Under the pieces are notes generated by a model. It was not told the DNA's origin, did no database searches, and saw nothing but the letters and a program-made list of their open reading frames with translations. From Oncomelania hupensis (Eukaryota; Mollusca; Gastropoda; Littorinimorpha; Pomatiopsidae): a DNA stretch of 64,000 nt. This document shows positions 45,039 to 58,400 of the stretch, piece by piece; the first letter of the stretch is position 1, and each line of letters opens with the position of its first letter. The stretch covers positions 82,781,433 to 82,845,432 of the forward strand of contig CM072514.1 of assembly GCA_036898135.1 (NCBI GenBank). Reading direction: 5' to 3'. Made by a program: the position numbers and the translations under genes.

Positions 45039-45398
45039 CTAGCCACACACACTCACCCACACACACACACTTCAGTCTTTTCCAGCTCTATCACCACTAT
45101 TACATACACCCACATAATACAATTACAGTATACACAACCTTTCATTTGTGAGACAAATCACTCATGCATAAAGACATGGTCTCCATTCATTCCTAATAAC
45201 AATTGTGGATATAAAAAATAAATATAAGTATTAAAGAGTATTTAGAGTATTGAATTATACACACAGACTACATAAAATGACGGCTTATACGTGTACAAAA
45301 AGTAAGTTATAAAAATGTTATATTCATATCACATTCCACTGGCAAATAATAGAACAATAGAATATAAGTAGTATTAGTAGTAGCAGCAGCAGCAGCAG

Positions 45399-45460
<62 letters not shown>

Positions 45461-45575
45461 GTAGTAGTAGTAGTAGTAGTAGTGCAAAACAGGTCGTGAA
45501 GCCTTTCTAAATGCCCCTTCCTCAACTTGGCAATAACTCAGTGGGTCTGTTGAGCAGACTTGAAACTTAGCAAAG
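45039..45575. repeat. Unit B sequence with (TAC)n/(TAG)n palindromic microsatellite
   Basis: Includes the empty target of the full-length RTE (45096-45105). At about 45397-45482 a (TAC)n run turns into (TAG)n around ACTAGT, forming a self-complementary array; unit A has only (TAG)n here. Confidence 0.8.
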
Positions 45576-45675
45576 CCATGAGGGTTGCTGAGAATAAAGT
45601 TGGAGTACGCTGGTTAAACGATCATCCGAAGTGCCCCAGCGACGTTCGAGTTACGGGATAAGATAGGATAGGACA
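45576..45675 (+). pseudogene. RTE tail fragment (unit B copy)
   Basis: Partner of 16522-16630, with GGATA tail. Confidence 0.8.
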
Positions 45676-46341
45676 GTATCCAGAATTAAAGGACTGCATT
45701 ATCTTCCCAGTAATACAGGTTAAACGTACCGGTCGATAATTTCTGGCATCATATCTTGACTCTGTTTTAAAAAATGGCTATCATTTCCGCTGTTTTCCAT
45801 TCTGCCTATGGACTCAGGCAAACACACATGGAGAACAAAAGGTGTGTGGGGAGGAGGAGGAAGAGGAAGAGGGTGGGAAGAGGGAGGAGGAATTGCGATA
45901 AGAGCGCAGCATTTCCAATTTATCCGTCCTTGTCGACGGGGGCTCTTAAATAATTTGTTTTTAAAGATGGTAAGTCTTTCAAATGTATGTCCAGACATAC
46001 AGGAATATCTGAATTCTTGTTCTTTATTCATGTTGATGGAGCTGTTCTGTCTCACCTTTTCTTTATAATAAAGAGGCAAACTGAAAACCTGGACTAATGG
46101 GCCACTGTTTGAACTACCTGCACGTTAATATTATTATGAAAAGCTGCTCAGCTAATTTTGAGATGAAGCGCAACGTGTGCTTCGAATACAATTGACCTCA
46201 GCAACCTTGACCTTTTGAAGACCAAAGGCGAACAACACCAAAAATCCCAGACCAAAAAAAAAGAAAAAAAAAGGAGTGATAGTAAAAGTATATATGCTTT
46301 TTTTTCTAAAGGAAGTTCAGTTATTGTTTTTTAATACATCA
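45676..46341. other. Unit B unique sequence
   Basis: Partner of 18539-18958 and 19265-19515. Includes the empty site of the composite SINE near 46115. No gene. Confidence 0.6.
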
Positions 46342-46570
46342 GATCATCAGGTCTTGCAAAGACCATCCTGCGAGGCACAGTGCAATGAGGTAGAAGAAGA
46401 GGAAGACCGAAAAAGAGGTGGGAGGACAACATTCGAGAATAGACTGGTTTGACAATGAGCGAAACAATCAGGGTTGCTGAGGACAGGGAAAGATGGAGTA
46501 CGCTGGTGAAACGATCATCTGTGGTGCCCCTACGACCTCCGAGTTATGGGATAGGATAGGATAGGATAGG
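46342..46570 (+). pseudogene. RTE 3' fragment, 5'-truncated
   Basis: C-terminal RTE codons (from [14 protein letters not shown]) and (GGATA)n tail, flanked by AATACATCA (46333-46341, 46571-46579). Unit A is empty at about 19502-19512. Confidence 0.9.
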
Positions 46571-46579
46571 AATACATCA

Positions 46580-47667
46580 CAACATTTTTCGTTAACCATT
46601 ATTAATGAACCCGCCCATCGACCGACCGAGAACCTAATGAAACCGACTGCCACAGCTTGATCACCCCAATGTTCAAGTATCTGTATATCAAAAATCATCA
46701 AAAGCAGCTTAGCAGTTGTTGTTGTTGATGATGACTTAGTAGAAAACGTCTTTACCAAAGACGTGACAACGACCTTGACTTTTAAAGTTGAGCATAATTA
46801 AACAATACGGCATGGGAAGCTTGGCCACCAACCCTGCATGGAATCGTTCCCATAATTTTTTTTTAAATTTATTGGTCTTTGAGATATGGGCGTGCACCGG
46901 ACCGACCAACCCACCAACCGACTACACGATAGACCTTTAGCTTGTTCTTATTCCCGGCTAGTTCAATATATTTCCAAAGGAAAGTTGAGAGACAATGTAA
47001 AGAGAGAGATATGGAATATGGGGGTGGGGGTGGGGGTGGAGTTGGGGTGTGTGGGTGTTGAGTGAGTTGTACATTCATGGTGATCAAGGGGGAACATTCT
47101 CTTGTTACGGAGGTCAGGAGCCTGTTCCACCCAAATGAAATTGCATAAAACAACCGAATTTGCGTATCTTTTCCTGGAAGACTAGCCGACAGTCGTCAAG
47201 GGGCCATTATGTGAAGTGTGCTGTAATTTCTTCATTCTGGGGAAGTTGGCTGCCTGTCCATCAAAGAAGACGTAGGACGTTTATTATTGTACTATCCGTT
47301 TTAATCCAGTCTGATCACCACAAACATTTCTGTAAGTGAATCGAAGTGCATTTACTAATTTTTTAAAAAACGGTTCTTTTAAAAATATATATATTTTAAT
47401 TTATTGCTTCCTTTTTTTTTCTTTTTTTTTTCCTTTTTTAAAAATTTAACCTTTTATATGCTATTGTTAACTGTTCAACGACTTTGTGTTAGATCCTGTA
47501 TCGACCAAAGCCTTGAGCAGATCTTGAGCTTGAATGATTTATTTATGTATTTATTTGCTTATTTTTGTGTTATTAATTCATTGATATATTTATTATTATT
47601 TTTTGGGCTTTTATTAATAAATTAATTTAGTTCTTTACCTATACATTGTATTAACTTATTATATAAT
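46580..47667. other. Unit B unique sequence
   Basis: Partner of 19510-20390. A partial SINE tail (CTGTATCGACCAAAGCCTTG) at about 47492-47540. No gene. Confidence 0.6.
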
Positions 47668-48100
47668 GGAGGCAAGGTGGTCTAATGGTAGTGCTTTAGC
47701 TTGCGGATCTGAAGGTTCCGGGTTCGAGCCCTGGCCGGGCCATTGTGTTGTGTCCCCTGGGAAAGACACTTTACTCCCGTTTCCTACTCCTTCGGATGAG
47801 AGTATAAACCGAAGTCTAGTCTGTGTATCGCATACATTCCATCATAACGGACTTTAAAGATCCTGACACTCATGTCCTAGACAGGTGAGTGCCGGTGACA
47901 AGAACAAACCCAGCATGCACCTAGGTCCTTCTCCCCCATCCCTGGCTGCCCAGGATTGTTCTCAGTTGTCCGGGCGTCAGACCATGCGCCCAAAGGCTGC
48001 GGGTGGGCGTCTCGGGCGGCTTGAGTTAGATCCTGTATCGGCCAGCGCCTTGAGCAGCTCTTGAGCTGGAAAAGCGCTATATAAGAACGATTAAAAAAAA
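47668..48100 (+). repeat. tRNA-derived SINE, complete
   Basis: The head has A box TGGTCTAATGGTAGTGC and B box GGTTCCGGGTTCGAGCC. The body and 3' end (CAGCTCTTGAGCTGGAAAAG, GCGCTATATAAGAACGATT, A-run) match the truncated copies at 11595 and 41017. Short TATATA-rich flanks prevent a firm TSD. Unit A lacks it near 20385. The tRNA part is a pol III promoter, not a functional tRNA. Confidence 0.85.
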
Positions 48101-48221
48101 TTTATATATATTCCTTTCAATCATTTATGTCATGCATACTTTTATTTAGTTATTTATCTGTTTATAAATGTATTTCTCTTGTGTGGTTTTTAAATTATAT
48201 ATATTTTTTTAATATAGTTAC

Positions 48222-48478
48222 TATCCTATCCTATCCTATCTTATAACTCGGAGGTCGTAGGGGCACCACAGATGATCGTTTAACCAGCGTACTCAATCTT
48301 TCCCTGTCCTCAGCAACCCTGATTGTTTCGCTCAGTGTCAAACCAGTCCATTCTCCCACCTCTTTTTCGGTCTCCCTCTTCTTCTACCTCCTTGCACTGT
48401 GCCTTGCAGGATGGTCTTTGCAAGACCAGATGATCTGGTGACGTGGCCATATCATCGGAGTTTATACCATCGGAGTTT
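48222..48478 (-). pseudogene. RTE 3' fragment, minus strand
   Basis: Flanked by ATATAGTTAC (48212-48221, 48479-48488). Begins with (CCTAT)n. Near its 5' end a 14-bp block (CATCGGAGTTTATA) is duplicated. Absent from unit A near 20510. Confidence 0.9.
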
Positions 48479-48488
48479 ATATAGTTAC

Positions 48489-48890
48489 TAGAATTTTTTT
48501 TAAACTAATGGTGAACTTATTGTGTAGTGCTTTTTTTCGGGGAGGGGTGGGGGAGAGGGGAGGGGAGAGGGTAGGAAATAGGGGAAGGAGGGAGGGTGTC
48601 ATCCTTTAAAAAGAAAAGTAATCCCTTTCACCCATCTTCCCCTCTTTTGGCTAAACTGCACCCCTGGGCTATTAGCCTTATCTCATTTTGAACGTGTGAG
48701 CAGCTGTCTTGATAATAAAAGTGCAAAGGTCCATGTTTCGCAGTTAATATGTTTTTACTCGTTCATTGAAATCGTGGTCATGTGTCAACTATTTATGCGA
48801 TGGATAAATAAATAAAACATTTGATATATTTATTTATTGATCATCTGATCGATTAATTCATTGGTTTATTCATTGATTGATTGATTTCAG
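48489..48890. other. Upstream of gene B
   Basis: Partner of 20525-20686 and 21305-21505; contains the empty ATCTCAT site of the ~600-bp retroposon near 48680. No clear promoter. Confidence 0.5.
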
Positions 48891-48991
48891 TACTCGTCAG
48901 TGTGTGTAGACAGAGAACTTGAAGATGGCGACGATGACCAGAGGACTCGTTTTTGCTGTTCTTCTTCTGTTGCTGGCCAAGCTACACTTAG
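48891..48991 (+). CDS. Gene B exon 1: start codon and signal peptide
   Basis: Same boundaries as gene A exon 1 (acceptor GATTTCAG, donor GTAAAC). ATG at 48925. Differs at only three bases. Confidence 0.85.
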
Positions 48992-51900
48992 GTAAACCTT
49001 TGATGGTCGCCATACCTATTCGCTACACTAGGGTCTGACAGGTTAATCTCCCGTCGCTCAATATTGATCGACTATAGCTGCAGTTATGTCCCTTTGCCCT
49101 TGTTTATGTCATCACTTCTATTAGGGGTGTTGAAATTTGACATAGTTATCTCCCTCGTTCATAACTTCAATTTGAACAAAAACTGTACTTACTATTTGTT
49201 TTCCATGTTCATTTCAGCAGACTCTATGCTTAATATGCACGCTATGAAATAACATTAGAAATAAAATATTAAATTATAAATTTAATGTTTAAAAAGTACC
49301 TATCCTATCCTATCCTGTCCCGTAACCCGGAGGTCGTAGGGGCACCACAGATGATCGTTTAACCAGCATACTCCATCTTTCTCTGTCCTCAGCAGCCCTG
49401 ATGGCTTCGCTCAGTGCCAATCCAGTCCATTCTCGTATGTTGTCCTCTCAACTCTTTTTCGATCTCCCTCTTCTTCTACCTCCTTGCACTGTGCCTTGCA
49501 GAATGGTCTTTGCAAGGCCTGATGATCTGGTGACGTGGCCATACCATCGGAGTTTCGTTTCTTCACCACTGTTAGCAGGTCATCGTGTTGCCCAATGGCT
49601 TGTGTGATGGTCTGTCGGACTTCCTCGTTGGTAATGTGTTGAGTATAGGAAATGCCCAGAAGTCTTCTGTAGCACCTCATCTCCATGCTTTGTAATCTTC
49701 GTTGTAGATAAGCTGCAAGGGTCCATGCTTCGCAAGCACATAGGAAGATGGAGATGACAAGGGATCGCAGCAGTCTTACTTTGGAATGTAGACTGATGGT
49801 CCTGTCTTTCCAAATGGGCTTCAACCTTGTCAGGGCAGGAGTTTGTGCGATCCTGGAGAGGACTTCGGGACCCATTGTCTGATACAATGGCTCCTAGATA
49901 TTTGAAGCTATGCACTGTGTTGAGGGATTGGCCTTGGACTTTGATGTCCGTGTTGATGTCACTGGTGTTGTTGGTCATCATTTTGGGTCTTCTCTGCACT
50001 TAATTCCATTCCATAAGCTCTTAAGGTGGTGTCAAGCTTCTGTACCAGCTGTTCAAGTTCTTGTTCCTCTCCAGCCAATCCATCAGTGTCATCCGCAAAA
50101 CGAAGATTGGAGATTGCTGTACCCCCTATGCTGACTGTGCCTTCGTGATCTGCAAGAGCATCTGACATGATGCGCTCTAGGAAGATGTTAAAGAGTGTTG
50201 AAGAGAGTAGGCATCCTTGACGCACACCGATTGTTCTGAACCAGTTCCCGATGACGCTGTTATGGAGGACTGCACTGGTAGCCTTGTCATACAGGCTTTT
50301 GATGACTTCAATAATTTTAGGGCTGATGTTGTACACTTTCATTGTTGCCCATAGAGCTGCATGCCAGACTCGGTCAAACGCCTTTTTGAAGTCTATGATC
50401 ACATGATATAGATGTTGCTGATGCTGTAGGTATTTCTCACAGATTATTCTGAGGTTGAAAATCTGTTCAGTGGTACTTCGCCCTGCCCTGAATCCTGCTT
50501 GTTCTTCAGCTATGATTTGTTCAGCTTGGGGTTTCAACCTGTTGAGTATTTTTTTTTAGGAGGACCTTGCTGGGATGGCTGATGAGGCTGATGGTGCGGT
50601 AATTTTCACACTCCTGTAGGTTACCTTTTTTGGGAAGAGTGATGACAAGCGACTGGGTCCATGGTATAGGCCACTCCCCACTCTGCCAGATCTTGTTACA
50701 GATAATGGTGAGGGCATCAATCATCGCTCCTCCTCCTGCTTGTAGCAGTTCCGCGGGTATGTTGTCCACTCCCGTTGACTTCCCTTTCTTCAGCGATTGC
50801 ACTGCTGCCTCAACTTTTTCCCGCAGGATTGGGAGGATTTCTTCTTCTTCTCTGTTCTCAGGACATGCTAGAACTGATGGGTCTCCATTTGGTGTATGGC
50901 TGTAAAGGTCAGAGCAGTACTCTGTCCTTCTGTCCAAGACTTCTTGTTCTTCTGTAACACATATGCCAGACGTGCTTTGGATCGTGGAGACTTTGGGCTG
51001 TTTAACACTTGTCAGCCGCTTCACAGTCTGGTAGGCCTTCTTGCTGTTGTTCTTGTTCAGACTGTTCTCTATTTCCTGGCATTGATCTTCTATCCAGTTC
51101 TCCTTTGCTGTGCGCATGCCTTTTCGAATGTCATTATTGATTTTTCGGTAGACATCAGCTTCCTGTAAGGTGTTCTTTTTCTTTTTTATATCTCTTCGTT
51201 TATCACACATATCCAAAAGTTCGGGTGTAATCCGCGGCTTCTTCTTTGGTCGGTGCTTGCCAAGGATCTCAGTGGCGGCATCTGTCACAGCTGAGTTGAA
51301 GGTGGTGGTCATGGCGTTGACATCTACTTCACCAGCCCCCAAAATGAGCAGTGGGGCAAATTTCCCTCCAATTGTGGGCTGAAATAGTTCTGCCACCTCC
51401 GGATCTTGCAGTTTATCCAGGTCGAACTTCAGTGTAGTGCACTTTGCTGTATTTACTCTCTTCACGTGGAGCCGGAAAGACATCGTCACGAGATCGTAAT
51501 CACTTCCGATGTCTGCTCCTGGAAAAGTGCGTGTCCTGCCAATGTTGATTCTTGATCTGAAGAGTTTCTTGACCATGATGTAGTCTATCTGGTTATGATG
51601 CTTCCCGCCGGGACTGTGCCATGTCCATCGTCTGGAGTTTTGTAGAGGCCAAGAATGTTTGCCAGTACCAGATTGCTGTCTCTGGCAAACTCCAAGAGTC
51701 TCAGACCCCTGTCATTTGTCTCATTGTTGCAGTGCGGTCCACATGTGTCTCCCCAGTTGTGGTGCGCATCTTGGCCAACCTTGGCATTCCAGTCGCCTTG
51801 CACTACGATTATGTCCTTCTTCGGTACTTAATCAAGGACCGCCTGTAGATTTTCATAAAAATTCTCCACTTTGCTGTCGTCATAGTCTGATGTTGGGGCA

Positions 51901-54900
51901 TAGGCCTGGATGATGGTGATGTTGAAAGGGGCTGCTCTCAGACGGATGGTAATGAGTCTACTGGAGACTAAGCGGCAAGCCATGACAGTAACTAGAATGT
52001 TCTTGTGGACCAAGAATCCAACGCCGTGTTCGTGCCTGTCATCTCTACCACTGAAATAGAGCTTGTGGCCTTTGTCGGTCGTTGTTTCACCTAGGCCTTT
52101 CCAGCGCAGTTCGCTGATACCTAAAACGTTCCATCGATAGTGGTCCAGCTCGTGGGCCAGTTCTTCTAATTTAACTTCTGCAATTAGGGTCCTGACATTC
52201 CAGGTTCCTATGACGATGTTGTGTTTCGTGCGGACCTTGCTAAATTGTCCTTCAGTAGCATATGTATCACCTCCGTCCTGGTGGCCAACGGGAGGCGCGG
52301 TCCTTGAGCCAGGCGACGACCGATCCGGTATGGAATTAGTGGATAGTTTCATCATGTAATGTGTCTTGGGCAAAAAAAGACCTGGCGGTGCTCAATCCTC
52401 TCCAGGCTGTTGGCCACAGCCGAAATCCACGAATACAGTGTGGCTCGCCTTGGCCCTGAACACGTGGTCGTTGAACCTTTAGTAAAGTGAGGTTCCTCCG
52501 CCCTGGCCGGTGACTTCTGTATAGATGACTTTCGCCCAGTGATGCCGTGCTAACATCACCCCTGTTAGTCGCCTCTTATGACATGCCGGGAAACGTTGGG
52601 TCTATTCTATTTAATGCCCGAACCCACAGGGCTCACACTACATCCAGCCTGCTAACATCAAAAAGCAAAAGACTTTGATGTCCATGTTGATGCATTTGGT
52701 GTTGTTGGTCATCATTTTGGTCTTCTCTGCACTTAATTCCATTCGGTAGGCTCTGGAGGTGGTGTCATGGCTCTGTGCCAGCTGTTCAAGTTCTTGTTCC
52801 TCTTTAGCCAATCCATCAGTGTCATCCGCAAAACGGAAGTTGGAGATTGCTCTAACCTCTATGCTCACTGTGCCTTTGTGATCTGCAAGGGCATCTGACA
52901 TGATGCGCTCTAGGAAGATGTTAAAGAGTGTTGGATAGAGTTGGGATCCTTGATTCACACCGATTGTTGTTCTGAACCAGTTTCCGATGGCACTGTAGCG
53001 GAGGACTGCACTCATATAGATGTGTGTCCTGTAGGCATTTCTCGCAGATTATTCTGAGGTTGAAAATCTGTTCAGTCCTGCCCTGAATCCTGCTTGTTCT
53101 TCAGCTATGATTTGTTCAGCTTGGGGTAAAAAAACAACAACTCAAATATAATATATCCTATCCTATCCTGTCCCATAACCCGAAGGTCGTAGGGGCACCA
53201 CAGATGATCGTTTAACCAGCATACATCTTTCTCTGTCCTCAGCAGCCCTCATGGCTTCGCTCAGTGTCAAACCAGTCCATTCTCCAATGTTGTCCTCCCA
53301 CCTCTTTTTCGGTCTCCCCCTTCTTCTACCTCCTTGCACTGTGCCTTGCAGAATGGTCTTTGCAAGGCCTGATGATCTGGTGACGTGGCCATACCATCGG
53401 AGTTTCCGTTTCTTCACCACTGTGAGCAGGTCATCGTGTTGTCCAATGGCTTGTGTGATGGTCTGTCGGACTTCGTCGTTGGTGATGTGTTGGGTATAGG
53501 AAATGCCCAGAAGTCTTCTGTAGCACCTCATCTCCATGCTTTGTATTCTTCGTTGGAGATCTGCTGTGAGGGGTCCATGCTTCGCAAGCATATAGGAAGA
53601 TGGAGATGACCAGAGAGCGCAGCAGTCTTACTTTGGAATGTAGACTGATGGTTCTGTCTTTCCAAATGGGCTTCAACCTTGTCAGGGCAGCAGTTGTTTG
53701 TGCGATCCTGGAGAGGACTTCCTGTCGAGACCCATTGTCTGACACAATGGCTCCTAAATATTTGAAGCTGTGCACTGTGTTGAGGGATTGGCCTTGTACT
53801 TTGATGTCCGTGTTGATGCCATTGGTGTTGTTGGTCATCATTTTGGTCTTCTCTGCACTTATTTCCATTCCATAAGCTCTGGAGGTGGTGTCACGCCTCT
53901 GTACAAGCTGTTCAAGTTCTTGTTCCTCTCCAGCCAATCCATCAATATCATCCGCAAAACGAAGATTGGAGATTGCTCTGCCCCCTATGCTGACTGTGTC
54001 TTCATGATCTGCAAGAGCATCTGACGTGATGCGCTCTAGGAAGATGTTGAAGAGTGTTGGAGAGAGTAGGCATCCTTGACGCACACCGATTGTTGTTCTG
54101 AACCAGTTCCCGATGACGCTGTTATGGAGGACTGCACTGGTAGCCTTGTCATACAGGCTTTTGATGACTTCTATAATTTTAGGGCTGATGTTGTACACTT
54201 TCATGGTTGCCCATAGAGCTGCATGCCAGACTCGGTCAAATGCCTTCTTGAAGTCTATGAACACATGATATAGATGTTGTTGGTGCTGTAGGTATTTCTC
54301 ACAGATTATTCTGATATATTTTTTTTCATATAATATACAATTATAAAATTTCACATATAATATACAAAAGACATAAAATGCATTTAATATGTAATATAGT
54401 GTACTTGAAATACATTTAATATACAATTCTGCATTCTAAATAAATAATATAAAATATATAAAATATATGTAATATACAATTATAAAATATAATATAACAA
54501 AAAGTATAAAACATAATATAACAACGATTATAAAAAATAATAAATATATAATATTAATATAATAAAACACTGTTATCAGAAAAGTTTGAATTTTACACTA
54601 CGGGTTCTCTGCTCAAAACCTTTTTAAAGGTCGGATCTATCGTGTCACCTTTAAACTCCAGGGGTAGTATTCGGGAAGCAGTTACACAGTGGATAAATCC
54701 GGGAAGAAGTGGGTAATTCCGGACTCTACTGTACCCCAGTTGTTCTCCTTTCACACTTTTATAATATAACACTGTACCTGATAAAATAAGGAATGTTATA
54801 CAGTGATAGGAGTGTCCTGTGAGGAGTTCTTACGGCTTGGCTTCATTAAGTGCGACCATGGCTGCTGCGGAGATTATTGCTGTCTTGGACAAGGCAAGGC

Positions 54901-55351
54901 AATGGAAGGCAGCATAAGGCAAGACGTTGAATGGCTAGAGCAAGACAGCAAAAGGCAAGAAAAAGAAAGGCAAGACAATGAAAGGCAAGTTTATTCCCAA
55001 AAAGACCCATTAAGGGCACATGAACATGGATAATACACAAGCATGAAAAATAATTAAATATATAACCTTTTTAAATTAAAAAAATAAGTTAAAAGAATGA
55101 AAAAAAATTACAAATATATCTATATCTATATATCTATATCTATCTATCTATCTATATATCTATATATCTATATATCTATATCCATATATCTATATATCTA
55201 TATATCTATATATCTATATATCTATATATCTATATCTATCTATATCTATATATCTATCTATATCTATATATCTATATCTATCTATATCTATCTATATCTA
55301 TCTATATCTATATCTATATCTATCTATATCTATATCTATCTATCTATATAT

Positions 55352-55439
<88 letters not shown>

Positions 55440-58400
55440 GAAGGGGGATGGGAATTAGATTTTTAAAAGTTAATTTAATTGAGGGTAGCAATTATAAATC
55501 ATAACTAACAATGATTTTAATCCGCACACATTAATGACGAACTACTAAAATGTTCGTTACAGACAACCTGCGAGTATCTGAACTTGAAGAATTTTTAACA
55601 TGAGAATAAAACGTTAAAATTGTTTTATTATCAATACCATTAAGCTTACAAGCTTTAATAATACTGACTTTCTGTTAGATGACAACAACTCTTGAAATTT
55701 AATGGCATTATGATGTTTATAATAATATAATTTTAATAATTCTCTTATTGACTTACACATGTGGACCCCACTGCAACGACGAGACAAATGACAGGGGTCT
55801 GAGACTCTTGGTGTTTGCCAAATACCTCAATCTGATACTGGCAAACACGTTTGGTCTCACAAAAAATCCTGTCGATGAACATGGCACAGTCCCGGCGGGG
55901 AGCATCATAACCAGATCAACTACATCATGGTCAAGAAATGCTTCAGATCAAGCATCAACATTGGCTGGACACGCACTTTTCCACGAGCAGACATCAGAAG
56001 CGACCACGATCTCGTGGTGATGTCCTTTCGGCTCCACTGGAAGAGAGTAAACACAGCAAAGTGCACTAGACTGAAGTTCGACCTGGACAAACTGCAAGAC
56101 CCGGAGGTGGCAGAAATAGTTCAAGCCACAATTGCAGGGAAATTTGAACCACTGCTCATTTTGGGAGCTGGTGAAGTAGATGTCGACATCATGACCAACG
56201 TGTGCAACTCAGCTGTGACAGATGCCGACCCAAATGGACTATTGTCTGTATGTGTTAAAACCCACCCACTTCCCCGCACTGTTTTGCTACCACCGACCCA
56301 TTTCCACCACTTACCCCTTCCGAGAGTGATCATTCCCGTAAACTCTTCCACCTGCTATGAACTTATTTGTTGTAATGGACCCTTCATGTAATGTAACCTA
56401 TGTAATATTGTGTGTGTATGTGTGTGTGTGTTTGTTTGTTTGTTTTTCCCCTCAATGTTATGTTACTATTCCATTGCTGCCATTGTGTTAATTGCCACTA
56501 TGAAATCTTGTCTTGTCTTGCAAAGCGACAATCCACATTTTTATTTCTGAGAAATAAAGAATGCATTGACTTGACTTGAATTAAGATCCTTAGCAAGCAC
56601 CGCCCAAAGAAGAAACCGTGGATCACACCTGAACTTTAGATCTGTGTGATAAACGAAGAGAGATGAAAAAGAAAAAGAACACCTCACAGGGAGCTGATGC
56701 CTACCAAAAATCAACAGTGACATCCGAAAAGGCATGCGCACAGCAAATAAGAACTGGATAAAAGATCAATGCTAGGAAATAGAGAACAGTCTGAACAAGA
56801 ACAACAGCAAGAAGGTCTTCCAGACTGTGAAGCGGCTGAGAAGTGTTAAACAGTTCAAGGTCTCAACGATCCAAAGCAAGTCTAGCATATACCTTACAGA
56901 AGAACAAGATGTCTTGGATAGATGGAGAGAGTACTGCTCTGATTTTACAACTACACACCAAACGGAGACCCATCAATTCTAGCATATCCCCAAAATAGAG
57001 AAGAAGAAGAAATCCACTCAATTTTCCGAGAAGTTGAGGCAGTAGTGCAATCGCTGAAGAAAGGGAAGTCAGCGGGAGTGGACAACACACCCGCGGAATT
57101 GCTTCAAGCAAGAGGAGATTCGATGATTGACGCCATAACCATTATTTGTAACAAGATCTGGCAGAGTGGTAAGTGGCCTACACCATGGACCCAGTCGTTT
57201 GTCATCACTCTTCTCAAAAAAGGTAACCTTCAGGAGTGTAAAAATTACCGCACTATCAGCCTCATCAGCCATTCCAGCAAGGTCATCTTGAAAATAATAC
57301 TCAACAGGTTGAATCCCCAAGCTGAACAAATCATAGCAGAAGAACAAACAGGATTCAGGGCAGGGTGAAATACCACTGAACAGATTTTCAACCTCAGAAT
57401 AATCTGCAAGAAATACTTACAGCACCAACGACATCTACATGTACAGCATGTGTTTGTAGACTTCAAGAATGCGTTTGACAGAGTCTGGCATGTAGCTCTG
57501 TGGGCAACCACGAGAGTGTACAAAATCAGCCCTAAAATTATTGAAGTCATCAAAAGCCTGTATTTCAAGCCTACCAGTTCAGTCCTCCACAACAGCGCTA
57601 TCGGAAACCGCTTCATAACAACGATCGGTGTGCGTCAAGGATGTCTACTGTCTCCAACACTCTTTAAAATCTCCCTAGAGCGCATCATGTCAGCATAGAG
57701 GGAAGAGCGATCTCCAACCTCCGGTTTGCGGATGACATTGATGGATTGGCTGGAGAGAAACAAGAACTTGAACAGCTGGCACAGAGGCTTGACACCACCT
57801 CTACCTCCAGAGCCTTTGGAATGGAAATAGGTGCAGAAATCACCAAAATAATGGCCAACAACAATGGCATCAACGTGGACATCAAAGTCCAAAGCCAAAC
57901 CCTCAACACAGCGCATAGCTTCAAATATTTAGGAGCTATTTTATCAGACAATGGGTCCCGACGGGAAGTTATCTCCAGGATCGCACAAACAACTGCTGCC
58001 CTGACAAGGTTAAAACCCATTTGGAAAGACAGGACCACCAGTCTACATTCCAAGATAAGGCTGCTGCGCTCCCTTGTCATCTCCATCTTCCTATACGCTT
58101 GCGAAACATGGACCCTCACAACAGATCTACAACGAAGAATACAAAGCATGGAGATGAGGTGCTTCAAAAGACTTCTGGGCATTTCCTATACCCAGCATAT
58201 TACTAACAACGAAGTCCGACAGACCATCACACAACCCATTGGACAACACGATGACATGTTCACGGAGGTGAAGAAACGGATACTCCGATGGTATGGCCAC
58301 ATCACCAGAGCATATGGCCTTGCAAAGACCATACTGCAAGGCACGGTGCAAGGGGGCAGAAGAAGAGGGAGTCAAAAAAGAGGTGGTAGGACAACATTCG

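Noticed and set aside
47668..47745. A functional tRNA gene; also the tRNA-like sequence at 37178-37252
   Set aside because: Both have A and B boxes but imperfect stems, and both continue into SINE bodies with TSDs or repeated tails.
55097..55363. An 88-codon frame of isoleucine/tyrosine repeats
   Set aside because: Translation of the TATATC microsatellite.
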